Numbered from the stretch's first letter, positions 37,259 through 45,898 are shown. The stretch: 64,000 bases of DNA from a virus (IMGVR_UViG_3300032053_013883:1-64000); one strand, 5' to 3'. The notes: generated by a model not told the origin, from the letters alone. A program made the numbers and translations.

Positions 37259-38245
37259 TTAAAATAATACTCTTCTTGCACCTGGCTGCCAAGTAAATAC
37301 AAATCCGGCGCCCTTTTCTCTAGAAAGAGAAATATTATATAATTGTCCTTGTGTAGGATTTGTAGGTGTATATGGCGTTTTACTTATAATCCACTTATTA
37401 GCAATTGAATCATAATAATAATATGTAATGGTGTGGTCTCTTGGATTATAATGAGATCTTAAAAAAGATCCTGTAGTTGTTGGCGCATTTAATCCTTGAT
37501 TATAATAATTATTTCCATCTCTTATTTTATCTGGATTTTCTAATGAAAAGAACTGTTTATTAATTAAAGGAGGATCATTTGGATCTTCGGCGGCAACATC
37601 ATGAAAAATAACAAAAGCTCTCGGATCAAATAAAGCAGACCCAACTTCTGATTCAGTAGGAGGTGGCGGTTGAACTTGAATTGTTACTTGTGCCGGTAAA
37701 TTACCGACACCACGACCTGTTTTATGTTGATCATCTGTTTCAGAATATAAAACATCATAATTTTGTAAATCAAATGGTTTATTAGTAAACCCGCCTGGAT
37801 TACCAGAAGAATCAAAACCAGTTGACGCCGATGGAAGTGCAGGATTATTTACTGTTGTTCCAGCATCTCCTGGATTAAAAAAATGAGTATTGGGCTGAAT
37901 TGATCCATCTCCAAATGGATATAATGATGGCAAACTACTCTCTGCTGGTGCATCAGTAGATGATCTTGGTAGCCTAGTATTATTTAATACATTAGTTTCA
38001 TAAGATTCCACAACAATAGGCGAAGAATCAACACCATTGGTTGCAAAAATCTTTAAAATTACCTGACTGCTGTTTGTAGGCAATATAAGCGTACCAACAT
38101 AAATTGGCGAATTAACAGTAGGATCAGTTCCATTAAAAGTGTAAAATATTGTACTCGGGATATTAACAGTAATAGATACCTGTCTAGGTATTCCTGAGAC
38201 AATTTGATCTACTGATTGTGTTATCGATACTGATATAACTGCCAT
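37259..38245 (-). CDS. Probable virion protein with chitobiase C-terminal-type beta domain
   Basis: The 328-residue protein opens with an immunoglobulin-like segment (about 5-85) containing YTFNGTDPTVNSPIYVGTL. This resembles the CHB_HEX_C domain found in sugar-binding and surface proteins. The rest is Pro/Gly/Asn-rich with beta character and a C-terminal strand FVFTWQPGARRVLF. A structural or adsorption role is plausible. It lies apart from the main virion block, in front of the small unknown gene at 38247. Confidence 0.65.
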   Translation of the reverse strand: MAVISVSITQSVDQIVSGIPRQVSITVNIPSTIFYTFNGTDPTVNSPIYVGTLILPTNSSQVILKIFATNGVDSSPIVVESYETNVLNNTRLPRSSTDAPAESSLPSLYPFGDGSIQPNTHFFNPGDAGTTVNNPALPSASTGFDSSGNPGGFTNKPFDLQNYDVLYSETDDQHKTGRGVGNLPAQVTIQVQPPPPTESEVGSALFDPRAFVIFHDVAAEDPNDPPLINKQFFSLENPDKIRDGNNYYNQGLNAPTTTGSFLRSHYNPRDHTITYYYYDSIANKWIISKTPYTPTNPTQGQLYNISLSREKGAGFVFTWQPGARRVLF

Positions 38246-38246
38246 A

Positions 38247-38561
38247 TTAAGCCACGTTTAAAAATCTTGTATTTTTAGTTGTTAAGTTTTTTTTCAACAT
38301 TATTCTATATACTTTATTTGCTGCTTTTCTAAAAAGCTTAGCAATTTTCAAAAATTCCTCATTATCTTCTCTTCTATACAAAATAATGAACTGATCATAA
38401 TAATCCATAAGTTCAATATTTGGAGGAATTCCTTTAAATTGATTTTGCATAATAGAAACAATATTATGAAGAGAATACACTATTAATGAATTGTAAAACT
38501 TACATTCTCCTAATTTCTTATATTGTTGTAAAAACTGTTGTTTTAACGCATCTGCGTTCAT
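38247..38561 (-). CDS. Unknown 104-residue helical protein
   Basis: This helical protein is rich in Lys, Leu and aromatic residues (QQFLQQYKKLGECKFYNSL) and has a basic C-terminus. Only 1 base separates it from the probable virion protein, so they are likely co-translated. No domain is recognised. Confidence 0.7.
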   Translation of the reverse strand: MNADALKQQFLQQYKKLGECKFYNSLIVYSLHNIVSIMQNQFKGIPPNIELMDYYDQFIILYRREDNEEFLKIAKLFRKAANKVYRIMLKKNLTTKNTRFLNVA

Positions 38562-38591
38562 ACATAAATACTAAAATATAGAGAGCTATAA

Positions 38592-39203
38592 TTAGCCCTG
38601 CTTACTTTTTAAGAAACTTGCCAAGATTTCAACTTTTGACTCAAACGCCTCTAATGAGCCATTATTATAAATAACATAATCAAAATCTTTATTTGAAATA
38701 GCCTCTTGTTCTACCTCACTTTTATGATTTATTTTCGCAACATCATCTCTTATTATTCTAATATTAAAAAACCCATTGTCACGTAACATTTCGAATTCAT
38801 TTATATATCTTACATCTGTAACACAAAACCCCATTGTATCACATGTACAAAACCAAGTTGGAGCACGACTAATATTATCCTTAACAATATCAATCCAAAT
38901 ATTAGGATTATATTCTCTACCTCTAGATCCAATATCTATTAATGCTTGCCTATATGTTAATGGATTTCCTGCACTATCGAATGCGTCTGGAATAATATTA
39001 CTTCTAAGAAAAGATGGACCATATAAAGCTTCTCTATCTGCATTAGGAAACATTAGCATTATAATTTCTTTCATTGGATTAGCAAAAGCATCTTTAACAA
39101 CTCTATCTGCATCTACTCCGTAGCCAAATATATTATTAAATAATAATTTACTAAGAGTATTTTTGCCAGAGTTTGCCTTCCCAGAAATAGAAACTTTATA
39201 CAT
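38592..39203 (-). CDS. Deoxynucleoside monophosphate kinase-like protein
   Basis: This 203-residue P-loop kinase has the nucleotide-binding loop SGKANSGKNT (7-16). It also has a substrate-side region LTYRQALIDIGSRGREYNPN, then VTDVRYINEFEMLRDNG, followed by RIIRDD. This arrangement is shared by phage dNMP kinases. It would phosphorylate dNMPs from host DNA breakdown to dNDPs for phage replication. A dephospho-CoA-kinase-like annotation is possible from the same fold but less likely here. Confidence 0.78.
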   Translation of the reverse strand: MYKVSISGKANSGKNTLSKLLFNNIFGYGVDADRVVKDAFANPMKEIIMLMFPNADREALYGPSFLRSNIIPDAFDSAGNPLTYRQALIDIGSRGREYNPNIWIDIVKDNISRAPTWFCTCDTMGFCVTDVRYINEFEMLRDNGFFNIRIIRDDVAKINHKSEVEQEAISNKDFDYVIYNNGSLEAFESKVEILASFLKSKQG

Positions 39204-39213
39204 TATTAGCCTC

Positions 39214-41397
39214 TTATAATGATATTACTTTGGCTGTTGACACCATATTTGCATCTTGTTCTACCAATATAGCACTTGCAAATTTATTCTTTAAATAATC
39301 ATTATGAGTAATTACTAAAATTGTAAAATCTTTTTGAAAGAATTTTACAATATCAGCAAAGGCATCAACACCAGCTTTATCAAGTGACTCATCAATTTCA
39401 TCTAATAAAAGAAATTTAATATCTGTTCCCATCATTTTTTGTAATAAGGAAGATAGTCCTAATTTAAGACTAAATGTAGAAGATACTTTCATTGCCCCAG
39501 ATAATTGATTAAATTCTCTTTCTTTACCATTTATATAATATTTAATATCCAATGTATCATTCTGTGTTCCATCATCTTTAGTTTTTTCAACTATAAATCC
39601 AAGTTGCAATCCCGGCTTAATTTGATTAAGCATATTATTTGCTTCTATTTGCAAATCATCCAATACATTTTGAATTATTAAATTTGGAATTCCTGATGGA
39701 GAAAACGCAAGTAAAACATTGGAATATGTAGAATATTCACTTTCAAAATCTTTTAGTTCTTTAGACAGCTCTGTTTTTTTAACATTATCTAAATATTTTT
39801 GATCAATATTATGATTGATAACTGCTTTAATATTATTTAAATGGGTTAACTCTTTATTAAGAGTATGCTTTTTACCATTAAATAATTCTATGTTTTTATT
39901 GAAATCTTTTATTTCGTTTTCAATTTTTATTATATCTTTTTGTAATTCGGCAGCAGTTGTAAGCTTATCTGACAATTTTTGATTTGTTTCTAAATCATCA
40001 TTACAAATTTTTATATTATTTAGTATTTCATCATGAGTTGCTTTTTTTTCTATTAATTCTTTTTCTTTATGATCAAGAACTATAGTAAGACTATCAAGTT
40101 CTTTCTTTGCCGCAACAATATTATTGTATTGTTTTTTTAAAGTCATTAAAGATTCAGAATTTGAAGTTATTTCAATTTTGGCATTTTTTATTGCCTCTTG
40201 ACAATTTTTTAACTTTTCATTTATTTGAAATTGACAAATTTTTCTATGTTCTTCAGAAAGCGGCTGTCTACAATGATTACATTCACTTCCACTTGGAAGT
40301 GGCACATTTAACTCAGAATGAAGTGTTATATTATTTTGTATAGACACATTTAAAGTAACAATTTTATCATTTGTTTCATTAATTTTACCTTGTAAAATAT
40401 CAATATCATCAAAATTATATTCATTTATTTTTTGTAATTTTGTTTTGATTTCTTTAATATTATCAATTAATACCTTTGCAAGATTTACAATATTTGTTTT
40501 TTTAACAATTAAATCTTTTAAAGCTGTATCTAACCTGTCTTTTTCTGACCAAATTGCTTTATTTTTTAATGCAAGTAATTTAAAATCATTTGACAAATTA
40601 TTATGATCTACATTTAAATCTAATATTTTGATATTTATTTCATAAATATCAAAATCTACAATTAATAATTGTTTTTCCTTAATTGATATTTCTTTATCTG
40701 TTTCTAATAATTTTATTTTTAAATCATTAATATCTTTATCTATATTTACTAAAGATTCTAATAATAATCTATTTTTATCTATTTTTTTAGATAGTGATGA
40801 AACTTCTTCTTTTGCTATTTTTTCTAATTTTGAATAAAAAGATAGCCCAAGCATTTCCTTTAAAAGCGCTTTTCTTGGGGCGGCACCAACAGTTGTTAAT
40901 CCAGCAAGATCACGCTGCATAAAATAAACAGTACCTTTAAAAGCCTCATAATTAATTTTTATTAATTTAGAAAGATCTTTTTCTGTATCTGATGATCTTC
41001 TGCTGCTTATATTATTCCAAATATGATTTTGGCTTGGTAAAGATATAATATCCTTCTCATCAGCACTAACATCTGTCTTTTCCAACAAATTAAGATCAGT
41101 TACTCCTTTTCTAGTGCGAGAGCGAACCAATCTATATTCTTTACCATTAATTTCAAAATCTAAAGAAATAATACATTTATCAGTATCGTCTCTTATAATA
41201 CTTTCCAAATTAACATCTGCTTTATTGAAAAGCACATATTCAATAGCTTTAAATATAGTTGTTTTGCCGGCGCCATTAGACAATGAATCATTATCATTTA
41301 TTTTGCCAATAATAAGCGCTGATGAAAATTGAGAAAAATCAATATTGCAAGAACTATAGCATAAAAAATTTTCTATATAAATTCTATTTATTTTCAT
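39214..41397 (-). CDS. SbcC/Rad50-type ATPase subunit of recombination nuclease (T4 gp46-like)
   Basis: The 727-residue protein has an N-terminal half ATPase ending in the Walker A loop SNGAGKTT. Long coiled-coil arms flank a zinc hook (CNHC near residue 375). The C-terminal half carries the signature region FNQLSGAMKVS and Walker B KFLLLDEIDESLD. It forms a complex with the Mre11-type subunit encoded immediately upstream (4-base overlap). The complex resects DNA ends for recombination-dependent replication. It is shorter than SbcC (about 1050) and closer to phage gp46. Confidence 0.93.
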   Translation of the reverse strand: MKINRIYIENFLCYSSCNIDFSQFSSALIIGKINDNDSLSNGAGKTTIFKAIEYVLFNKADVNLESIIRDDTDKCIISLDFEINGKEYRLVRSRTRKGVTDLNLLEKTDVSADEKDIISLPSQNHIWNNISSRRSSDTEKDLSKLIKINYEAFKGTVYFMQRDLAGLTTVGAAPRKALLKEMLGLSFYSKLEKIAKEEVSSLSKKIDKNRLLLESLVNIDKDINDLKIKLLETDKEISIKEKQLLIVDFDIYEINIKILDLNVDHNNLSNDFKLLALKNKAIWSEKDRLDTALKDLIVKKTNIVNLAKVLIDNIKEIKTKLQKINEYNFDDIDILQGKINETNDKIVTLNVSIQNNITLHSELNVPLPSGSECNHCRQPLSEEHRKICQFQINEKLKNCQEAIKNAKIEITSNSESLMTLKKQYNNIVAAKKELDSLTIVLDHKEKELIEKKATHDEILNNIKICNDDLETNQKLSDKLTTAAELQKDIIKIENEIKDFNKNIELFNGKKHTLNKELTHLNNIKAVINHNIDQKYLDNVKKTELSKELKDFESEYSTYSNVLLAFSPSGIPNLIIQNVLDDLQIEANNMLNQIKPGLQLGFIVEKTKDDGTQNDTLDIKYYINGKEREFNQLSGAMKVSSTFSLKLGLSSLLQKMMGTDIKFLLLDEIDESLDKAGVDAFADIVKFFQKDFTILVITHNDYLKNKFASAILVEQDANMVSTAKVISL

Positions 41398-42584
41398 TCT
41401 TTAGACTCTGATTTTAATTTATTAAGCACTTTAAATGCATATTCTATAAATTTATCTTGTTGAGTGTCTTTAATTTGAGTTTTGGACCAAATTTTTATTG
41501 CCGATGGTACATCCAAACTTGTTGACATTTGTGAAGCTCCATCTTTTTTTGTGACAGAAATTTTCTTAGATTCTGAAATTACAGCAATATTAAAAACCCC
41601 TTTACTTAAAAGTTGTTTTTCAATAATTGATTTTTGAATGGCAGGCATATTTGCATCTGAAAATGATATATCTAATTTAACTATTGACTTATCAATATCA
41701 TTTTCTTTTTCTATACAAGTAAGAATATATTTAGTAGAATCTACTGTTCCTACTGGAATGGTTATTGAAATCTTTTTCAATTTTCTTGTTGGAATATTTT
41801 CTATAGTAAATGTTCCAGAGTCACAATCAAATATTACAATATGTTTTTTCTGATCACATTCTCCAAAATTAGAAATTTCCATACTGCCAATATGGGCAGC
41901 AAATGGCTTCTTACTCATTATTTGAGGCTTATGTACGTGTCCCATCCAAACATAATCATATCCATTAAACATATTTAATGGACAAAATAATTCATTAACC
42001 ATATCGTCTATTTCATCACCAACAGGAATAGCACCTTCAATAGCCAAATGTCCCACCATAACTTTATGGTAAGTTAAGGGAATGCTAGCTTGTTCATAAA
42101 CAAAATTATCTTTTAATAAAGATAAGGCTTCAGAATTAGTATTACAATTTAAAGATTTTCTATCTCTAAATGGGACTAAAGTAAATGACGTAGCGCCAAC
42201 TGATATAGTATTTATATCTTTATATATACGAATTCCATCCAATTCGCATTCACTAATAATGTCTAATGGGGAACTATAATAATTACCAGTTCTTAAAATA
42301 TCATGATTACCGATTATGATATGTACATTAACATTATATACTTGACATTTTTTTAACCAAGAAATAAATAGTGTAATTAAAAATGGTGGGGGTTTAGGTT
42401 CTTCAAAAATATCACCAGTAATTATAATATGTTCGACGTGCTTTTCTATTGCCTGATCTAAAGTCCAATCTAATAAATTTAATTGATCAACAATACGACT
42501 ATTTAAAGCCATTCCAATCCCGACTTTACCAATTTGAGTTGATTTGCCAAAATGTGGATCCCCAAGTATAATTAAATTTGACAT
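41394..42584 (-). CDS. SbcD/Mre11-type nuclease subunit (T4 gp47-like)
   Basis: This 396-residue metallophosphoesterase has the complete Mre11 motif set. It comprises ILGDPHFG (Asp9 and His11), ITGDIFEEP (Asp58), IIGNHD (Asn93 and His94), GHLAIEG and WMGHVHKP. Dimetal ligands are all present, so endo/exonuclease activity is expected. The gene is coupled to the gp46-like gene by a 4-base overlap and overlaps the primase zinc-domain gene by 13 bases. Confidence 0.94.
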   Translation of the reverse strand: MSNLIILGDPHFGKSTQIGKVGIGMALNSRIVDQLNLLDWTLDQAIEKHVEHIIITGDIFEEPKPPPFLITLFISWLKKCQVYNVNVHIIIGNHDILRTGNYYSSPLDIISECELDGIRIYKDINTISVGATSFTLVPFRDRKSLNCNTNSEALSLLKDNFVYEQASIPLTYHKVMVGHLAIEGAIPVGDEIDDMVNELFCPLNMFNGYDYVWMGHVHKPQIMSKKPFAAHIGSMEISNFGECDQKKHIVIFDCDSGTFTIENIPTRKLKKISITIPVGTVDSTKYILTCIEKENDIDKSIVKLDISFSDANMPAIQKSIIEKQLLSKGVFNIAVISESKKISVTKKDGASQMSTSLDVPSAIKIWSKTQIKDTQQDKFIEYAFKVLNKLKSESKE

Positions 42585-43207
42585 TTATGATTATTAATGA
42601 TCCATAGAATTTTATTAGTTAATTCTGATAAAGCTTTGTTATTACTTCCCAATGACAATTTAATATTGAGATTGTCATATGCCATACATAAATTTTCGAT
42701 AAAAATCAAATCTTCTTTATTATCATGAATTTTTATAAACTCTCTTACCACGCTTGAGAGTTTTAACATAATTTCTAATTTTTCAGAAGGATTGACATCC
42801 TCATTATTATGAAATGAGGAATCAAAATCATCAGATTTAAATAGTTTAAGTATTTTTTTTGCAGCGTCAAGCCTACTAATACCTTCATAAAGAGATATAA
42901 AATTTACACAATAATTGCCAGATTTACAACCATGACACCAAAATGTATTTGTTGCCGGATAATACTGAAATGATGGAGTAGATTCACGTCCATTTTTATG
43001 GAATTTAAAAGGACAAATTGCCTTTTTACTATACTCATCTATTCTCACATTGTAGAATAGTAATAATTTTTTAATATCTAAAGCGTTAGCTTTGTTAATT
43101 AATTCTTTATATTCGTTTTTGTCTGTAAAAGCATTTCCAAAACCTCCAGTTTCGATTGAGATTTTGCCATCACTATTGGATCTGGATTCGTTTTGTAAGT
43201 CGCGCAT
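42572..43207 (-). CDS. Primase zinc-finger (CHC2) subunit, separate from the catalytic core
   Basis: Residues about 30-110 of this 211-residue protein match the N-terminal CHC2 domain of DnaG. ICPFKFHKNGRESTPSF carries Cys65 and His70, and TFWCHGCKSG carries Cys91 and Cys94. They are set in the usual FYNVRI...FISLYEGI frame. There is no RNA-polymerase or TOPRIM core. That half is encoded at 20255-21016. Together the two genes reconstitute a DnaG-type primase, which implies assembly in trans. The first 30 residues are encoded in DNA that also encodes the end of the upstream small gene in another frame. Confidence 0.9.
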   Translation of the reverse strand: MRDLQNESRSNSDGKISIETGGFGNAFTDKNEYKELINKANALDIKKLLLFYNVRIDEYSKKAICPFKFHKNGRESTPSFQYYPATNTFWCHGCKSGNYCVNFISLYEGISRLDAAKKILKLFKSDDFDSSFHNNEDVNPSEKLEIMLKLSSVVREFIKIHDNKEDLIFIENLCMAYDNLNIKLSLGSNNKALSELTNKILWIINNHKCQI

Positions 43208-43278
43208 AATTGTGAATATTTACTAAATATTTCTTTTTCTTCAGAAATTAGTTGCATTAATAATTCGCGTGTAATCAT
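43099..43278 (-). CDS. Small helical protein overlapping the primase zinc-domain gene
   Basis: Starting at ATG 43278 (7 bases after the previous stop) this gives 59 residues beginning MITRELLMQLISEEKEIFSK. It is predicted helical. A TTG at 43311 is in frame but would overlap the previous gene. Its last 109 bases overlap the primase zinc-subunit gene in a different frame. GGAGG occurs inside this overlap, so internal initiation may occur. Function is unknown. Confidence 0.6.
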   Translation of the reverse strand: MITRELLMQLISEEKEIFSKYSQLCATYKTNPDPIVMAKSQSKLEVLEMLLQTKTNIKN

Positions 43279-43285
43279 AACTAAT

Positions 43286-43765
43286 TTAGTCACTAAAGTT
43301 TTTGAAGTCAAGTGTCGAATTTTTTAATGTTTTTTTTATTTCCGATAATTCATATTCTAAATAATTAACTTTATCTTTCATATTCAATGTTGTTTGTATT
43401 AATAATGCTATCCACCCTAATGATCCCATGCCTTCATGTTCATTGGCATCATCATTAATATCCATTGCTAATTGGATCATATCTTTTAATAATTCTGACT
43501 GTGCTTCTTTTTGAAAAATACTCTTATTTTGAGGGAGCGTTTTATCATTCATAATTTTTTGAAATTTTGAAGTTAAGGCTGCACCCCTATCTTTATAGAC
43601 ATATTTTTGTTCTTGCGCATTTTGAATTTTTTCTTTAAAATTAGGGTCTAATCTTCTTTTAGGCATAGAATCAAATATTGATGATTCACTGCTAACATTT
43701 TTTAGACCAATTTTTTTGGCATGTTCAGATGGATTATCATCTTGTTCTTCTTCATCAAATGGCAT
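43286..43765 (-). CDS. Unknown 159-residue protein
   Basis: This protein has a polar, acidic N-terminus, a basic stretch at 35-60 and a helical C-terminal half with a coiled-coil segment (DKVNYLEYELSEIKKTL). It shares stop/start junctions of 0-7 bases with its neighbours. No domain is recognised. Confidence 0.7.
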   Translation of the reverse strand: MPFDEEEQDDNPSEHAKKIGLKNVSSESSIFDSMPKRRLDPNFKEKIQNAQEQKYVYKDRGAALTSKFQKIMNDKTLPQNKSIFQKEAQSELLKDMIQLAMDINDDANEHEGMGSLGWIALLIQTTLNMKDKVNYLEYELSEIKKTLKNSTLDFKNFSD

Positions 43766-44032
43766 TTAAAATCCTAATTTTACTTTTCTAGTTACAATCA
43801 AATACTTATTAACCAATTCAACAGAATATTTATTTCCCAGTGCGGCTTCTAATGAAGGTAAAACAGATCCAGCAGTTGAAATAAGATACAATTTATCAGG
43901 ATCTGGATTTACTGGAAATGGTTTGCAGTAATTAGAAACTTTTTGATCTGGCAGTGCAAACATTTCAATTTGCAAATTCTCTATTTCTTCCCAAATTTTT
44001 TCTGCCTCAGTTGATGCTTTTTTCTTTTCCAT
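43766..44032 (-). CDS. Unknown 88-residue protein
   Basis: This small protein has an amphipathic N-terminal helix (EKIWEEIENLQIEMFALPD) followed by a beta-rich part. It abuts the next gene directly. No domain is recognised. Confidence 0.7.
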   Translation of the reverse strand: MEKKKASTEAEKIWEEIENLQIEMFALPDQKVSNYCKPFPVNPDPDKLYLISTAGSVLPSLEAALGNKYSVELVNKYLIVTRKVKLGF

Positions 44033-44047
44033 ATTAAACTCCTATAT

Positions 44048-44365
44048 TTAGGTCTCTGATGTACATATATCAGCAAAAACTTTCTTAAAAGCGCCAGTTA
44101 AAGCTAACCCATTAATTCTTGATATTTCTTTTTCTTTTTTTAGAATAACTATTGTTGGAATAGATGTTACATTATATATTTTACATAAATTTTTAAAATC
44201 ATCAGTATTAATAGCATAAAATTTTATATTATATAAAACTTCAACTTTATTAATCATAGTGATACATTTTTTATACATACTGGCATCCATCCACCTAGCA
44301 TAAAAATATATAGCGGTGATATTGTCGCCGCTATTAAATGATGGTTGTTCAACAATAAATTCCAT
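44048..44365 (-). CDS. Thioredoxin-fold protein lacking the CXXC active site
   Basis: This 105-residue protein follows the thioredoxin order: strand ITAIYFYARW, helix, strand IKFYAINTDD, helix NLCKIYNVTS, cis-Pro loop IPTIVILKK and final helix. In the active-site position it reads WMDASMYKK instead of WCGPCK, so both redox cysteines are missing. It is probably a binding or structural module rather than an oxidoreductase. One base overlaps the next gene. Confidence 0.78.
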   Translation of the reverse strand: MEFIVEQPSFNSGDNITAIYFYARWMDASMYKKCITMINKVEVLYNIKFYAINTDDFKNLCKIYNVTSIPTIVILKKEKEISRINGLALTGAFKKVFADICTSET

Positions 44366-44583
44366 TAATTTTCAGTATTTGTTTTTATCAGCTTCTCTAG
44401 AATTTCTTTTGCCTGTGGCACATTTGCCTTTTCAATAATCATTTTAGTCAATTCTTCAGCTATTTTATTATTTTGTAAAACAAGCTGTTCTTTTGTAATA
44501 AAATTATTATCAATTAATAACTTCTCTAAAGATGAGACTCTAACCATTAAATCTATTAAATGCATTTCGTCTTCTATTTTCAT
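44365..44583 (-). CDS. Unknown 72-residue helical protein
   Basis: This acidic, leucine-rich protein is fully helical and has coiled-coil character (HLIDLMVRVSSLEKLL). It is coupled to the deformylase gene upstream by a 4-base overlap and to the thioredoxin-fold gene downstream by 1 base. No domain is recognised. Confidence 0.7.
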   Translation of the reverse strand: MKIEDEMHLIDLMVRVSSLEKLLIDNNFITKEQLVLQNNKIAEELTKMIIEKANVPQAKEILEKLIKTNTEN

Positions 44584-45119
44584 AATTTATCCTTGCAACA
44601 TTTCTTAAACTTTTTATTTGAATTACATGGGCATGGATCATTTGGTCTAACCTTAGCTGATTTAATCATTTCTGATTTTTTAATAGCATGATCAAAAAAT
44701 AACTTCCCATTTAAATGGTCTATTTCGTGCTGGCATACAACAGATAAAAATCCAGTAGCAATAAAATTATATGGTTCAATTAAATTATTAATTACATGAA
44801 CTTCTTGAAACCTTGTAGTATCTTCAACTTTACCTGGGAAAGACAAACATCCCTCACTTCTAAACATAATTGGATCGTATTGATTTGTTATTTTACAATT
44901 AACCAAATTAATATCCAAATCTTTAGATTTGCCTAATCTTACAATTGCAATATTTTTATGTATACCTATTTGTGGGGCGGCTAAACCTATTCCACTAATT
45001 CCCAATCTATTTGAATTAGCTAGTTCGCGCTCAAGAACTTCAATTAATTCGCCAACTTCATTAAGATTAACGTCATCACATTTAACTCTTAATAAGTCTT
45101 CATTATTTGTTATAATCAT
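44580..45119 (-). CDS. def: Peptide deformylase fused to a C-terminal SEC-C zinc motif
   Basis: The 179-residue protein has all three deformylase motifs: GIGLAAPQIG (43-52), EGCLSFPG (89-96, metal ligand Cys91) and HEIDH (131-135, metal ligands plus catalytic Glu). The last 20 residues, RPNDPCPCNSNKKFKKCC, form a SEC-C metal-binding motif. SEC-C normally occurs at the end of SecA and links it to ribosomes and SecB. The enzyme removes the formyl group from nascent chains. The SEC-C tail may tether it to ribosomes, replacing the C-terminal helix used by E. coli deformylase. This tethering role is an inference. Confidence 0.94.
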   Translation of the reverse strand: MIITNNEDLLRVKCDDVNLNEVGELIEVLERELANSNRLGISGIGLAAPQIGIHKNIAIVRLGKSKDLDINLVNCKITNQYDPIMFRSEGCLSFPGKVEDTTRFQEVHVINNLIEPYNFIATGFLSVVCQHEIDHLNGKLFFDHAIKKSEMIKSAKVRPNDPCPCNSNKKFKKCCKDKL

Positions 45120-45137
45120 TTATAATACCTATATCAT

Positions 45138-45341
45138 TCATTTCCCACATGAACTACATCCCAAACTTTTGGGTTGCAAATTTTTGTTATACAATTTCTT
45201 TAAACATATAGAGCAAGCCTGTTCTGAATTAGAACATTTTTCACATAACACAGATAAATTATTATTTATATCAGACCTACATGTTATACAATTGCGCTTA
45301 ACAAATAACATAGCCAATTTAGAACAATTAGGACAAAACAT
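45138..45341 (-). CDS. Small multi-zinc-ribbon protein
   Basis: This 67-residue protein has five CxxC-type pairs: MFCPNCSK, NCITCRSD, LCEKCSN, CSICLKK and CSSCGK. They can bind two zinc ions, perhaps more with the extra Cys. There is no room for an enzymatic domain. No Shine-Dalgarno is evident before the ATG. It may be a protein or nucleic-acid adaptor. Its partner is unknown. Confidence 0.75.
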   Translation of the reverse strand: MFCPNCSKLAMLFVKRNCITCRSDINNNLSVLCEKCSNSEQACSICLKKLYNKNLQPKSLGCSSCGK

Positions 45342-45377
45342 TTTTATGAATAATTTTGTATATTATTGGAGGTAAGC

Positions 45378-45542
45378 TTGGATTTCTTTACATTCATAAA
45401 CGAAAAGAAAAAGAAAGAAAAGTTCGAACCACTACCACTATATATAGAGGTGGTTCCAGAATCACTCCCACTTCCTAGAAAAACGGAAGAAGAGGAAAAT
45501 AAAAGACAAGATTCGGGTATCATAATCATTCAGATGGTCTAA
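45378..45542 (+). CDS. Small plus-strand protein with strong ribosome binding site and TTG start
   Basis: GGAGG at 45368-45372 lies 5 bases before TTG at 45378, which opens a 54-residue frame. The product starts MDFFTFINEKKKKEKFEP if TTG is read as Met. It continues PLPLYIEVVPESLPLPRK and ends in an acidic stretch and a hydrophobic IIIIQMV. The composition is protein-like, whereas the opposite-strand frame here is low complexity (Ser/Phe/Gly). It is an isolated plus-strand gene among minus-strand ones and overlaps the tail of the gene at 45526 by 17 bases. Function is unknown. Confidence 0.6.
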   Translation: MDFFTFINEKKKKEKFEPLPLYIEVVPESLPLPRKTEEEENKRQDSGIIIIQMV

Positions 45543-45789
45543 TGTCTTTTATAGATAATAGAATATCTTTAACTTCGGAAAAGCAATTTTTTGCTTCTGC
45601 CGTAGATAAATATTGATTAATAATATCTTTAGCTTGTTTATAATCATCTGCCGGATCTGACATTTCTAGGCAATTTTGGCAAATTTTAAAATTAGTAAAA
45701 TTAATTTTAGATAAAACTACGTTCTGTAGTTCATCTGGATTAAACTCGTCTGCGCACACTATGCAATTAGTATTATCCTTTAAAAACAT
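45526..45789 (-). CDS. Unknown protein with zinc-finger-like Cys pairs
   Basis: This 87-residue protein has CIVCADEF near residue 9 and ICQNCLEM near 36, together one Cys4 site. A helical tail follows. It is convergent with the small plus-strand gene. The 109-base spacer upstream of it (45790-45898) holds an imperfect inverted repeat and no gene. Confidence 0.75.
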   Translation of the reverse strand: MFLKDNTNCIVCADEFNPDELQNVVLSKINFTNFKICQNCLEMSDPADDYKQAKDIINQYLSTAEAKNCFSEVKDILLSIKDIRPSE

Positions 45790-45898
45790 ATTAGCCCCAA
45801 TTCATGACATCAGAAATATTCGATATTATTGCCTGATGACACTATATATGCAAGGCTGCAAAACTTTATAAAGATAATACTAATTTGTCATTATTTAT

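Noticed and set aside
45344-45529. Minus-strand 61-residue frame
   Set aside because: Low-complexity Ser/Phe/Gly sequence with no ribosome site. The plus-strand frame over the same DNA has GGAGG and a better composition.
45810-45845. Inverted repeat CATCAG/CTGATG as terminator
   Set aside because: Only 6 bp with a 21-base loop and no T-run. Too weak to call.
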